This document shows, piece after piece, positions 35,301-48,188 of a stretch of 64,000 bases of DNA. The stretch's first letter is position 1. The number at the start of each line of letters is the position of its first letter. The notes below the pieces were generated by a model, which saw only the letters and a list, made by a program, of their open reading frames with translations, made no database searches and was not told the DNA's origin. Origin of the DNA: Allium sativum (lineage: Eukaryota > Streptophyta > Magnoliopsida > Asparagales > Amaryllidaceae); contig CM060924.1 of assembly GCA_030737875.1 (NCBI GenBank), forward strand, positions 151,646,197 to 151,710,196, in the 5' to 3' direction. Both the position numbers and the translations under genes were made by a program.

Positions 35301-37703
35301 AAATAGAATTAAAACGAAACGTGGCCGTGCAGTTCGTGTTTTGAAACCGTGATTTCAAACGACTAGTGCGGAAGATCCGACCATTGGATTTTCCCGAAAC
35401 CTCAACCGTTGGGTTCGCCTTGGAAATATCTTTCCAACGGCACCAACTTTGTGAAGATCCGACGGTTGGATTGTCTGGAATGTTTAATTCAAAACTGAAG
35501 AAAAACAGCGCCAGAAACGATTATATTTATATATATATATATATATAAATATAATTAAATTAAATCGAATAACGACGCTGCAGTTCGTAAATTGAAATCG
35601 TAACTTCAAATGGTTAGTGTGGAAGATCCGACCGTCGGATTTTCCCAAAACTGGAACCGTTGGATTCGTTTTGAAATGACCTTCCTAATAATGTAAAATT
35701 CGTGAAGATCCAACGGTTAGATTTTCAGATATGTGTAAAACAAAATTAGTGAAAAGCAGCGCCAGTGCATCGACACGATCTGAAACGTCGTTTAATTAAA
35801 TATGGCCGTTTTAAATTAAATAAAAATGGCGATATATCGTTATAAAATACTATGGACGGTATAGAGTGGAAATAAACCAATTTTGTTGGGTTTGCTTGAT
35901 ATGTGATGGTTGAATGTATTTGACATGAAAATTATAACTAAATAACAGAAGTGTGAATGTTGAATGGTCCAACCATGTGATTAATTGATTTGAAAATCTA
36001 AATATACGTGGGTTATTTGAAAAGGCCGAGTTTATCTCATTTCAAATAATCGATCGACGTTGAGAAATCAAAGAGTCGAAGACGACTGAAGACCGACGAT
36101 CTCCACATTGGATGGATGGGCGCTACTGATGCTCGTGATTGGAGTAGCTACCATGAAGGAATTGAAGTAGTAGCCGTCCAAACATAGTGTTGATTGTACG
36201 GGTATGCGAGGAATTGGTGCCTCCGGTTTCGTTCAGACCCAGAACGGACTTGTAAATGGACTGTGTGTCTGACATTGGATTTTGTTCTGTGTTGATTGAT
36301 CTCTGTTAAATATATATCTATTTGGCGGCGGAGTATTTATTCTCTTGCTTAACGCCCTTCTCTGAGACGTACGAGCTCAGAGGTTATGTATTGACAGCAA
36401 TCAGTCGCATGGAGTAGATTGCCTGTGTGGCACGCCCAAGTGGCATATGATCAAGGCTTCTGTTGCAAAGCAAAGTCTTGTGGTTGATGATCAAAGCATG
36501 GTCTGTGTGACGTAGCTTTGTGTATAACGTGAATTCGCGAGCCTCACACCCCGGTATGAGTCAAAAACGGGAGAAGGACCAAAGGAGTGCATGAAGTTTC
36601 TTTCTAGCTATGGTGGTGTCAGTGACCTCCCAGCCCTGACATTTATATCTACTTTTCACCTGTGTGGTTGTTGGAATGCGAGGCGCCTCGATTATAGGTC
36701 TGTAAGGACCGGGAAACGTGTGTTCAGGAATAACTAATCCTCAAAAGTAAGAGAGGACCGGCCTTGGAGGATCCAGGGGATTGCTGTGTGTGGTCCCGAG
36801 GCATTTGCTAGAGTGTCTCGAATCGGAGAGGAGCTTGCCCCTTGCCTCGACTCATGAAGGAATCCAATTTCCAATACGAAATATGCGAATGTGATTGTAT
36901 TACTAGTATGGCGACATAGTAGATGGTAGCTATGCTGCCTAGGATTGATATTTATGATTGAATTGCTTTTAAAACATATATGCACTAGTAATAATATCGA
37001 ACACCTTTGTTTTATTCGTATGAAGCATCTTTGGCCATTATAAGGTAAAAACTCTATCCTCCGGCTTGCGTTGCATTGTGTGATCGGACCTGAGTCTTAT
37101 AATGGCTTCATTTTGTAAAAAGCATTGCGTTGATTTAATCATTTATTTTATTTCATGCACTAGCACTCATTGGAGTAAACCGTTCCGCGAAAGTGGCGTG
37201 GTCCTTTGATTTGCCTTATTATTGTTGTTAATAAGTTGAGTAGATTTCTCATACCAGTCCCATGACTGACTCGTGGTTTGTTTCACCTTGCAAACTCGGG
37301 TGCCCTCATTTTCACACGGGCAGCCTAGTTACAGGTTTCTGACGCACCTTTTGGCTCATGGCGAGGCTTAACTACACCGCGCTGACTTGGATTTTCTCCG
37401 CCATTATTGTATCTATATTATGATTCCGCCACTGGCGAGGTAGACTGATATTCCTTTTGTGTACTCTTTATGTATGATTCCACCTCTGGCGATGGTGACT
37501 GATTATGTATCATTATGCACTAAGTTGTATCCTGTACTGTGCTTCTCTGATGTGATGATATCTATATGATTCCGCTGTCATTTGTGTGTAAATTATTCTA
37601 TTTTCTGTTTATGCTATTATTTGTGATCTGCTAATGATGATTAATGTGTTATATTCCAATGATTATCCTTAACACCGTGTCACGGGGTTTTGGGATCGTC
37701 ACA
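32321..37703 (+). repeat. Element C 3' LTR
   Basis: 5383 bp, colinear with the 5' LTR with scattered substitutions and small indels (for example in the AT runs near 33895 and 34395). It contains the same TATA-like box, GC-rich leader, donor (about 33694) and hairpin array. No genes. Confidence 0.95.
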
Positions 37704-37708
37704 CTATA
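37704..37708. repeat. Target site duplication of element C, right copy (CTATA)
   Basis: Matches 22334-22338. Confidence 0.93.
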
Positions 37709-39294
37709 CCACGCAACACACGCAGGGGAAAGGGATGCTCGACTTCAAGCGGTTCGTACTGGTAATGGACGGGCAAGGGTTCAAACAGCAAGGGCAAGGC
37801 ATCGGTTGTTGGTCTGATTGTATGGCACGGTGGGACGTCGGAGGAGTGGATCTCGACATTAGGGAAGAGGCCGACATGGCTGGCGAACTGGAGTCCGAGG
37901 AAGGCGCAGTTGACATTACGGTCGGAATGTGGAGGGAAACAGCAAACGGAGCTCGGGGTCAGCATGTTATTGGAGGCGGAGTTCGTTCGGGAGGTGTGGA
38001 GCTGTGTTGAGTGGGGACAACAGGCGGACGTGGGCGAGCTGTTGACGTGGTGGAGTCGGCTTGGCTGTTGGGGCGTAGGAGTGCACGTGGAGTAGGGTTT
38101 CAGGGATCGACAGCGGTGTCTCGATTGGTCAGGCAGAAGATGGCTTTGGGACAGCTGGGTTGTCATGGCTTCGGCTGAAAGGGAGGGTCCGAGACGAAGT
38201 TGCCAACTAGTATATTGTTTTCATAGAGGACAAAAATTTGAGGTGGGAAAATGAAAGTGGGCAGAAGGAAAAGAAGTGGAGAGGCGTTTTATTTTATTTT
38301 GAAAGGACGAAGACGTTTAAACCGAAAGGGGTGGGGATATCATGGAAGTGAGGAACGATTATCAAGGGAAACATAGAAATGTTGTTTGGAAAAAAAATAT
38401 GGGATCAAGGCGTTTGGAAAATTTGAAATTTATGGTTGAGGAAAGAGCCTTGGAAAATAACGTACAAGGAAACGCATGCATCACTTTTGGGGCTACAACA
38501 TGCATGTCTTTAGATATAAAAGGAATGAAAATTGAACATGTTTAGAGATGATTTGAAAAAATATATATAATAATAATAAACATAGCCTAATGCATGTAAA
38601 GATAAGTAACGTTGCAAGAAAATAAGAGAACATGAGGACTTAAATGTGTCCACATACTAAGCATTTGAAAAAAAAGGTGGTTTAATAAAAGAAAGAGATG
38701 GGTTTTGCAGACCCAAAATGGCTAGAACAGTATGTAAGATCATAAAAGGGACACGTCGAACTCAAATGGCTCTGTTTCAAAAATTTACTGCGTAAGCATT
38801 TTCACAATTTCAGTGCGAAATGAGCACCGAAACTGACAAATGGATATATTGTTCTAATCCACGCGACGATACGGACACAATGGTGTATAATTTGCAGTGT
38901 CAGGATGCTCCGTTCAAAAATGCGTGACGGACCCCTTTTAACGTAAAATTCGGACAGGAAAACAATTAAATGGTGGTCAAAATATCCGATTTTCGCGAAA
39001 AGGATTTCACCGATGAAATCATAATAATGAATAGAATATTTTTCATGTTTCTCCGAACTGGTTTCGAAAAGATTTTAAAATCACTAATATTTGAACTGTT
39101 CTACGTAGCTTTGCACTGAAAATTGCGTGATCGAGAAACATTCAAATTTTCCGATGAAATTTTCACAGCGGCTATACCTTACTGTATGTATTTCAAATTA
39201 CAAATTCCCGTTATGGAAAACAATAGAATATTTTCAAAATAAAAATATTGATTTAAATCGGAATTTAAATCGTTAAAAATAGCGGGTTGTTACA
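37709..39294 (-). repeat. Element B right LTR, second segment, to its end
   Basis: Continues B's right LTR after C and ends GCGGGTTGTTACA. It has the GC-rich block (37725-38170). A minus-strand frame of 155 codons (37699-38166) starts in the block and overruns the C junction. The left LTR does not keep it, so I do not call a gene. Confidence 0.88.
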
Positions 39295-39569
39295 ACCATT
39301 GTGGTTGAGAAATACCCGTTTGTGGTTGAAACAAAACTAGAATAGGATTGTGGAAAAGAATAGCATACTCGCCTGCATGCGAACTAGATGTTTGAAATCC
39401 CCATTGTCAAAAACCGCAAGGTTTTAAGGTAGAGCGAGGAGCCGTCTTCGGGATGGTGCCGGTTTAATTACCCTAACGTTATGCTGCCGAAATTTTCTAA
39501 AATATTTATGTGTTTGAATTATTTTCATGTATTGAAATATATTCATGTGTTGATAATTTATTCATGATA

Positions 39570-39970
39570 GAAATAAATTGCTTAGATAATAAAAATCACA
39601 TTTTTATTATGCCTTTGAAGTTTATAGAATATTCATGATTGAAATAAATTGATTAAGCAATAAAAATCACATTTTTATTGAAAGAATGACTCACTAAAAA
39701 TAACCAAGTGTTGAATAAAATATTTGAACCATAAAAATAACATTTTTATCATTTATAGGACTCACTAAAATAACCAAGTGTTGAAATAAATATTTTTCAC
39801 TATAAATATTATTTTTAACCTGTTTATGAACTAAATAAAATAGTGAAGAGTTGAAATATATTATTTTTTTGCTAAAAATGTCATTTTTATACGAAACATG
39901 AAGTGTTAAAAATAACCGTGTATAGAAATAAACCTTTGTTGACTAGAAATATTATTTTTAGCTTAGATTT
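39570..39970. repeat. AT-hairpin array of D LTR
   Basis: Repeated cores such as AAAAATCACATTTTTAT at about 39585-39615 and 39660-39680, and AAAAATAACATTTTTATC near 39733, every 50-75 bp with linkers containing AAGTGTTGAA. Confidence 0.6.
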
Positions 39971-42096
39971 GCACATATATACACATATGCTGAACAAGAA
40001 AATGGATTAGCTGTTGAGTAAAGAATTTATTTGCGTGCCCGACAAATTGGTAAGCCTTAATGAGTTGGCTGCGCAATTTTATTATTATATCAACTACTGT
40101 GAATGCTATTGGATGCGGAGTGCTTGTTGTTCTGTGTGAAATCATAAATGTCGCCATAAGATAATAACAATTAATTTTGAACTACACTACATGGCATACT
40201 TCTTGAAGATAGAATACTTCATCATATACCAGATAAGCACTTGGAGCTTATGTGACGAGGTTGAAGATGTACCATACAAGCGAGAGGCTTGTATGGCGAT
40301 GACTACATATTTCAGGTTGGACCAAAGACTGATATGGACTATTTAAACTATAACTGTAAATAGCCAGATTAATAAAAAAAACCACACGCGTCTGGAGTTG
40401 ACAATAAACACGTCGCTCTAGTTGGTAAGGCACAAAAATCCAATTTTAGGGGAAGAGAATTTATTCTCTGAAGCCATGATCTGAACACACTCCCCTAAGG
40501 ACATAAGATTATATATCACTATAAATATGTGTATGCATTTTAGGATTTATTGGGTACCTAATATGGCCCAATAAATTTCCAAACCCGTCTTCGTACAAGA
40601 GAAACTATGGCGAAATTTTTCGAAATTTAAAGGCGTTAGTGAAATATTTGAAGTGAAAACGATATAGAAATCATCGAATGAATTATATATATATGACTAT
40701 AAATTAAATTAAAACGAATCGAGCCCCTGCCGTTTGCGTTTTGAAATCGTAACTTCAAACGATTATATCGAAAGATCCGACCATCGTATTTCCACGAATC
40801 CGGAACCGTTTGGTTCGCCTTTGAGAGATCTTTCCAACGATATAAATTTTGTTAATATCCAATGGCTAGATTTTTAGATATATGTATAACAAATCCAAAG
40901 AAAAACAGCGCCAGTGCCACGGCACGACCTGAAACATCGTTTAATTAATATGGCCTATTTTTAAATAAATAAAAATAGCGAAAAATCGTTATAAAATATT
41001 ATAAGCAATATAGAATGGAAATAAACCAATTTTACTAGGTTTGCTTGATATTTGTTTGTTGAATGTGTTTGACACGAAAATTACACTAATGAACTGAAAT
41101 GTGGGTGTCGAATAATTTAACCATGGAAAGAATTGATTTGAATTCTAAATATACGTGAATTATTTGAAAAGGCCGAGTTAATTCTCATTTCAAATAATTG
41201 ATCGACGATTAGAAGTCGAATATATGAAGATGGTGCAAGACCGAAGATCTTCACATCGAATGGATGGCTACTAATGCCTTTGATAGGAGTTGCTGCCTTG
41301 AAAGGGTTATAGTGGTGGTTGTCCGGACGTACTTGTTAATCGTTCGGATGTGCCAGGACCTCACTCCTGTATTGGACATATGGGAGGCGGAATAAGGTGC
41401 CTCCGGTTTTGTTCAGACCCAGAACGGAATTGTAAATGGATGTGTGTCTGACGTTGTAGATTGACAACATGGCATGCTGAGATGCAGCGATCAAGGCTTT
41501 TGTTGAAAAGCAGAGCCTTATGGTTATGGTCAAAGCATAGCTTTAATATAGCTAGCTTTGTGTATAGCGTTAATTTGCGAGCCTCACACCCCGGTATGAA
41601 CCAGAAATAGGAGAGGACTTCAGGGAGGACATGAGTTTCCTTCTTGCTAGAATTTGCGTCAGTAGTTTTACACGCCCTGACGAGTTTGACTTATGTGGTT
41701 ATTGGAATGTGAGGTGCCTCGGATATATCGGTCGATCCGGGACCGATGGAGTCATTTGGCTCATTTGACGCCCCATAGGGCGGGGAAACGCAGAGTTCAG
41801 GCATAATAATCTGTTCCGTGTTGACCGGCCTTGACGATCCAAGGCGCAGTTGTTGTTGTTCCTGAGACACGGGCTAGAGCGTCTCGAAGCGGTAAGGACT
41901 ATCTTTTTCATTGGTTCATGATGGAAATCAAAACTTCCAAATATGACATCTTGTTGTTTTATTGTAAATATATATGGCGACATGGTATATGGTACCCATG
42001 CCGTCTATGATTGATACTTATGATTCAAATTGTTCTTGAAACATATAAACACTAGTAATAATATAAAATGATTTCGTTTTATAAGTATTAGGCATA

Positions 42097-42101
42097 TTTT
42101 G
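42097..42101. repeat. Target site duplication of element E, left copy (TTTTG)
   Basis: Matches 56584-56588. Confidence 0.9.
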
Positions 42102-43412
42102 TGTAGTGACCCGGATTTTGAGCGGCTTTGGTTATCGACGTAAGCTCGACGTCGATAACCAAAACATCGAAAAATCCCGGTAATTAATGAAAGAAGTTAG
42201 AAGGTGAGAATAGATAAGATAGAACTTATAGAATAGAAGAAGAAGAACATCACCATCAGAGTAAACACGAATCTCACAGCGGAACGAATAAAATATAACA
42301 TAACATATCTTTGAAACAACATCAGACTATGTATACAATAACACTTATCAGAGTACAACACTTACAATAACAGCGGAAATAATAATAGCTATAGAATCCT
42401 GAAGCCTCTTGCTCCAAGCTCTCCAAGTGTATCTGTAAAATCCCGACTACTTGACTGCCCGTACAAATTTAGGCACTCAAGAGTTTAGGGAAAACAACAA
42501 AATAAACTCCGGGTCAGTCATGGGACTGGTGTGAATAAACTCAAATCATTTAAACAGGTATATGATATCTCATAAGACCACGCCGTGAATACGGAACGGG
42601 TTTTTCCCTTATGAGAATCCAAATAACTTTTCAAAGCAATATCATTCTGATATTATAATAATGTCTAAGTACAAATACATATCAATCTAGCAGAAACGCT
42701 TGCATCTCACGTTACTACATATATAGTATACAATCAAAATAGCAAGCACGTATTGGATGATTGGATTTCCAACTATGACAAGGTATGGAACCACCTTCCG
42801 ATCAGTGTACTCTAGGAATGATACACTGGAGTTCAACAAGAACATCTTGCAACTCAGCCACACATGACCGACCACTCATTTCGCTTGAGTGTATCGAATG
42901 TACATCACCAACAGTTGGAATCGGCAACCGTTCCCGTATATATATGGGACAGCATTGATAGATTTAAGAAACAAATGAATATTCTCTAGATAGGTGATTA
43001 TACACCCTACTTCGGTGCGACCGACTTAGCCATGCTGCCTGCCCGATTTCTGTCATTTACCGGATGTGAGGCTAGAAGCTACGCTTTAACATCACAATAG
43101 ATTCATTTCGAATGCCACATTGTCAGATCCATCGAAAATTAGTAATTGACGTCTACAACAATACATTATGTGTCAGCTAAAAGAAGTTTCCTTCTCCACT
43201 TCCACTCTTGGTACGGTTGAAGAAATCAATGTACGTGACCCTTCTGGAAATACTCTGTTAGACATTCATTCATACAAGTCATCCTCATTCACTTAGAATG
43301 CCACATCGTCATACCCGCCAAATCACAAATTGACTTATCCAAAAATAACACGGGTATACAGCTAAGAGAAACGAATTCCTTGGCCACCAAACGTGAATAC
43401 GTTTGAACAGAT

Positions 43413-44638
43413 GTTTGCGAACAAATTAAACAATTGTAAACAACTGTAAAATTCGTTCGTCTTTCCTAAACAACAAGGGTTGTTGTAGAGGGTGTCGAAC
43501 TCTGGGACCAAATTATTTTATTAATAAATCCAATCAAGTTATCCCTAACTTTTGATTGGTGGAAAACAAAGAAAATAGCAGAAATTAATTAAAAGAGAGT
43601 TTTAACAATAAGTGAAAGCAATTAGGGGATAATGACATAGATCAGATTCATAATCATCAATAGCCAAAAGATTAACCAGATCTAATACATGTTTCTGTCA
43701 CAAACATGAATCAACGATAATAGGTTTTTAGAAACAAATATGTAAATAGCGACAAGCATAACCTATGCAGGAGCTCAGCTCTACAACCATAAACTATCAG
43801 GACAGATTCACTAATTAATTTCTAAAACCCTAAAATTAGATCTAGATCTGATAAACGTTAGATCGAACACGAATATATCCTGTGAAGGAGCATAGCTCTT
43901 AAACGACACAAAATATGAAGGTTCAGATCTAACCCTTAATTCAGATCCAGATCTGCATGTATACAGTCCTCATCTTTTGGCTATGTGATTCATATTGAAT
44001 CATACTATCAGCGTCATCACCCCCTAATCAAAGGGGATTAGCTAGACATAGCTAAAGAAGAAGAGAAAAAGAAAATAAATAACATGAACATAAATAAAAT
44101 AAACAAAAAGTAAAAAGAAAGGGAGAGAATGATTTTATTCCAAGAAGAGAATTACAGAATAAAACCTAATGTGTTCCTTATAAGACTAAGATACAATGTA
44201 TTTATAGCTGATATGACAAAGGCTAGCTAGCTAATTACATAATGTGGGACTAAAGAAATAACCCAAATAACACCTAAGCCAGTGTGAACGCAGCTTTAGA
44301 GTGAGTGGTCTAGCAAATAGGCTAGTGTGAGCGCAACATGAGTAAGAGGCCTTCCAAATGAGCTAATGTGAATGCAGTTTGAGTCTTTATTGAGCCAAAT
44401 CTTCTTAACTGAAATACAATTGCAACCGTTCTTCAAGCTTTAGACTCTTCAAGCTTTAGCAATTTTAAACTTCACTCTTTTTAAGCAAATTCTTCATGCT
44501 TTATCCATCAAATGCTCTAAACCATGCTTCTTGTCAACAATCTGAAAATACAGCTATAAATACAAAGTATCAATTATTTTAAAGGGAAAATAAGATAAAT
44601 AAGCGGATAAAATATACACATTTACGTGTATATCAACA
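43413..44638 (-). mobile_element. Element H: probable solo LTR inside E's left LTR
   Basis: 1226 bp absent from E's other LTR. Ends are TGTT...AACA. On the minus strand it has TATAAATA (44206-44199) and AATAAA (44138-44133) 60 bp downstream, the layout of an LTR promoter and poly-A site. No PBS, PPT or coding region, so a solo LTR is the best call. The flanks share AACAGAT (43406-43412, 44635-44641), which overlaps the AACA end; a clean 5-base duplication is not evident (only GAT if the ends are TGTT/AACA). Its sequence is unlike A-G and is probably from another retroelement lineage. Confidence 0.7.
44133..44206 (-). promoter_or_regulatory. TATA box and polyadenylation signal of H
   Basis: Minus-strand TATAAATA at 44206-44199 and AATAAA at 44138-44133. 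This spacing would give a short R region. Confidence 0.55.
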
Positions 44639-45419
44639 GATCAACTTACGCGATCCATTGGATATACTCTGTCAGACCTTCGTCCATACAAGTTGTCCTG
44701 GAACTGGACAAACCGAAGGCACTATTCTGTAAATAGGATAGCCCTTGCATTTTACTCCGTCTTCAATTATCTTTGGCATATATGATTCGTGACGCTTATG
44801 CCAATACAGAGTGGTTCTTTGGATAATAATCCAACCGGTCTCTCCATATTAACAACGTTAAAATGGTCAAAACTTCGATAGTCTGTGATTTAACCATCAA
44901 AGAAAAACAAGTGTGCAAACAACGATATTATTCCCAGATGGAAATTATATCGAACAAACATCATTTAACATTAATCTCTTTAGTTCATTTATTTACTTAT
45001 CTGCTGTTTCCCTATATTCTAAATTCTTATTTTCTTTTATCAGAAAACATTTCTGATTCTCGTTTGGAAAACATTTCCAAAACTCCTTTACGATCAAACC
45101 TTACCATTTCTTAGTTAAGAAGGAAGTCACTCAAGTTGCGGTGTAATTACCTCTCAGACCTTACCCGAACAACATTATAACTTCGAAATGGTCAAAGTTT
45201 ATCTTTTAATCTTTAACAACTTCTTTACGCCTTTCTCGGATTCAATTTTACTAATCCATTTCTATATTTAAAACATTGGTTATAACGATAACGTTATAAT
45301 CCCTCCTTTTGAATTATCTAACTTTAATTATAACTTCTATTCTTATTAGTGAATAATTAACCTAACACTTATTTATTTATAAATAAATAAATCTCTATTT
45401 AAACACTGGAAAGTGTAAG

Positions 45420-45725
45420 TACTTTCCCGAACTCGATATAATCGAATTTTACCGATTAACTCTCTTCGAGAAATCTCAGTTTGATTAACTCTTCTTCGAA
45501 TAACCTATATTCGATTAACTTCTTCTCAAATAAACGATATTCGATAATCTCTCTTCGAATAACTAATATTCGATAACTCTTCTTTTCAAATATCCCATAT
45601 TTGAACATCTCACTTCGATTAAACTATAATCGATAACCCCCTTCGATGAAACTAACATCGATAACTCCTTTCGATGAAACTAACATCGATAACTCCTTTC
45701 GATGAAACTAACATCGATAACTTTA
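45420..45725. repeat. Hairpin-unit array in E left LTR, with three 28-bp repeats
   Basis: Successive units are each self-complementary but with different stems, for example TCGAAT...ATTCGA, TCGATT...AATCGA and TCGATG...CATCGA. It ends with three copies of the 28-bp unit AACTCCTTTCGATG + AAACTAACATCGAT. The right LTR (52660-53035) has six copies. Confidence 0.8.
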
Positions 45726-45911
45726 ACTCGACTAACTTAACTTGACTCGACTAACTCGACTTACTTGGTTCGACCAATTCGATTCGATTAACTAGGCTCG
45801 ACTAACTCTATTGGTTTAACTCTAATCGATTAGTTCTATGGTTTAACCCTAATCGATTAATTCTATTTGACTAACCCTATTCGGCTAACTCGACTAACTT
45901 GGTTCGACCGA

Positions 45912-46130
45912 CCAGGTTTGACTAACCTGACCCATTTGGTTTGACTGACCAGGTTTGGCTAACCTGACCCATTTGGTTTGACTGACCAGGTTTGGCTAAC
46001 CTGACCCATTTGTTTGACTGACCAGGTTTGGCTAACCTGACCCATTTGGTTTGACTGACCAGGTTTGGCTAACCTGACCCATTTGGTTTGACTGACCATG
46101 TTTGGCTAACCTGACCCATTTGGTTTGTCC
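45912..46130. repeat. 37-bp tandem repeat in E left LTR
   Basis: Six copies of AGGTTTGGCTAACCTGACCC + ATTTGGTTTGACTGACC. The core CAGGTT/AACCTG is self-complementary with loop TGGCT. One copy lacks one G and the last begins ATG. A related sequence recurs singly near 46345. The right LTR copy is 53229-53445. Confidence 0.88.
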
Positions 46131-47301
46131 ACTGGGCTTGACTACTTGGTTTGACCATTTGGTTCGAATACCATATTCGACTAACTCCTCTCGATTCATT
46201 AAAACCGATTAACTCATCTCGATTGACTAAATCAATTAACTCCTATCGATTAACTAAATCGGTAAACTCCTTTCGATTAACTAAGTTTGATTTACTCGAC
46301 TCGACTGACCAGGTTCGACTAACTTGACCAGCTTGGTTGTACTGACCAGGTTTGGCTAACCTGACCCATTTGGTTTGACCACTGGGCTTGACTACTTTGT
46401 TCGCCTCGACCAGCTCGACTCGGTTGGTTTGACTCGACCATCTTGACTCGATTGGTTCGACTCGACCATTTGGGCTCGATTGGTTCGACTCGACCATTTC
46501 GACTCGGTTGGGTTCGACTAGCTTGACTAGTTTGGTTCGACTAGCCTGGTTTGACCACTTAACTAACTTGATTCGAATATTTATATCTGACTAACTAACT
46601 TTTCTTTTATTTCTATTTATTTTAACTTCTATTTATTTCCTAAATAGATTTCCTTTTGTATAATCTATTTATTTTCCTAAATAGATTTTCCTTTAACTCA
46701 AATTATTTAGTCCCTAATTAAATATCCTTTATTCTATTTATTTAATCTAAATAAACATTCCTTTATTTTATTTATTTATTTCTAAAAAAAATATCCTTTT
46801 ATAAAATCCTTCGATTTTATAAATAGATATTTTCAATATAAATATTGAAAATCCCCTTTTCTACATTTTCAGTGTTTTCTATTGTTTTTAAACAACCAAC
46901 TGTCAATGATCAATATCATCCAAACATATACAATCAACAACAGATTATATATCACAATATACGAATAACAGTAAAATAAATGTTGAGGAATCCAGTCGGA
47001 TTCCTCCAACCTGTTTCCCTACATCCACCGATGTTAACCAACGTATATAACATCACTTGCATTTCAAATGAAATACACTGATAACAAAATCACCGTTTAA
47101 TAACGAAATATATATATATATATGTAGATATATATATATATCCATACTGTTTTCAATCAATTATTTAACAGTCCAATCTACAGTCCAATTTAACAATACA
47201 ACTTAACAGTCCAAATTAACAGTACATAACTAGCAGTCAAATACAGAAATAAAAATACAATTTATATTAAAATATAAATTGAGGAGAGTTAGTGAGTTTT
47301 T

Positions 47302-47307
47302 ACTCAC
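47302..47307 (-). promoter_or_regulatory. Predicted 5' splice donor in E LTR
   Basis: Minus-strand GTGAGT; the right LTR copy is 54631-54636. Downstream of the TATA-like box and GC-rich block, as in A, B and C. Confidence 0.38.
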
Positions 47308-48188
47308 AGTTGCGCGTTAACCGAAAAATGTCAGTTTACGTTCGATGATTTGAATCGGACAATTTATTTTGCCATAAATTGTAACGAGCTCTGATGGACT
47401 TCCAGTCAGCTCCGTGGTGTAGTGTTCGTCCATACGATCCCATCGGATCCTGTTTTTCTGATTTCCGATAATGTACGAGCAAGTTATCATCGTTACTAGT
47501 TTATACAACAATTAAACGGATTTAAATATAAGATTTTAAATTAATGGGCTTTACCCAATCCTTTCCTTGGCCCATCCTTATTAATTTGAACCCGACCGTA
47601 TATTGCTTCTCCCCCAAATGTAAAAACCCTGATGCCCCCCTTCTGTTCAAACCGTTGACCGCGCCTCTGATCTTCGCCCCCCTCCAACTCCTTGGCCACC
47701 CGTCGGCTTCGCCACCACCACTATCGGATTCAGCGTCGAAACCTCCACCAACCCCTCACCATCACTTGCTGTTCGAACCCAATCTCTTCACCCAGTCCGC
47801 CTCGCTATCCCAGTCGCCGTGGTCCACCAAACCGGCCCTAACCACCCTCAATAGTTGCGCCATGAACCAACGGTCCTCCCAGTCACCCTCGTTTCACCTC
47901 CGCCTACGCCTAGGCTCCGTCAAAGCAAGCCCTAGATCCACGGTGGCGTGCGCTCCTTCCAAAAAAAAAACTTCGAGTTGAAAACAATTGTTACGGGCTT
48001 GAAGCCCTTGTCTCACTGATTCCAGAGATCGAAGACTTGGAATTTTTAGCATTTTGTTTTGATTTTATTTTTTTTGATTTTCTTTTTTGGTGAAGGTCGA
48101 AACTTTTACTGAGAAAAGAATAAGCGGCGGAATGTTTTGTGTGTTGACTTTGAGATGAGAAATTTTAGGGTTTAGAAATGTTGGGTTG

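Larger units (their letters stand above)
22339..37703 (+). mobile_element. Element C: nearly intact chromovirus (Tekay/Del-like) retrotransposon
   Basis: A 15.37-kb element in the opposite orientation to A, B and E. 5' LTR 22339-27718 (5380 bp), leader 27719-27974, gag-pol 27975-32219, PPT 32308-32320, 3' LTR 32321-37703 (5383 bp). The PBS is a perfect tRNA-iMet match and the target duplication is CTATA. The domain order gag-PR-RT-RNaseH-IN-chromodomain and long LTRs fit the Tekay/Del chromoviruses. The LTRs differ at roughly 1-2% of positions in the stretches I compared. It is the only potential protein source in the window, but two in-frame TGA codons probably disable this copy. Confidence 0.95.
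1..39294 (-). mobile_element. Element B: non-autonomous Ty3/gypsy-type LTR element, left end outside window, split by A and C
   Basis: The minus orientation is set by a PPT next to the left LTR and a tRNA-iMet-like PBS next to the right LTR. The right LTR is complete once guest C is removed (19097-22338 plus 37709-39294, about 4.83 kb). The left LTR is visible for 3.46 kb (1-1430 plus 15698-17728), so about 1.37 kb lies off the window. The 1.37-kb internal region codes for nothing recognisable. The two LTRs differ at several percent of positions (about 6 in 75 bases in one stretch compared by eye), so B is older than its guests. The right flank of the insertion (from 39295) is the C-like LTR D. 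The left target duplication is not visible. Confidence 0.85.
39295..42101 (+). repeat. Element D LTR (C-like), first visible segment
   Basis: Aligns by eye with C's LTR from about 24020 (blocks around GTCAAAAACCGCAAGG, GCCGAAATTTTC and the tail) but is clearly diverged. B interrupts its left side, so its first 1.6 kb or so lie outside the window. It contains AT-hairpin units (about 39570-39970) and GATCCGAC motifs (about 40770). E interrupts it after TTTTG (42097-42101). No internal region of D is visible, so I cannot tell a solo LTR from a 3' LTR. Sequence around 40100-40540 looks unlike C and could hold an older small insertion. Confidence 0.75.

Noticed and set aside
37699..38166. 155-codon minus-strand frame in B's right LTR
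   Set aside because: It begins in a GC-rich block and overruns the element C junction. The left LTR of B does not keep it as one frame.
47544..47981. 145-codon open frame, repeated at 54875-55312
   Set aside because: It lies in both LTRs of E, so the second copy is expected by descent. It is antisense, low in complexity and rich in Pro and Ser, with no recognisable domain.
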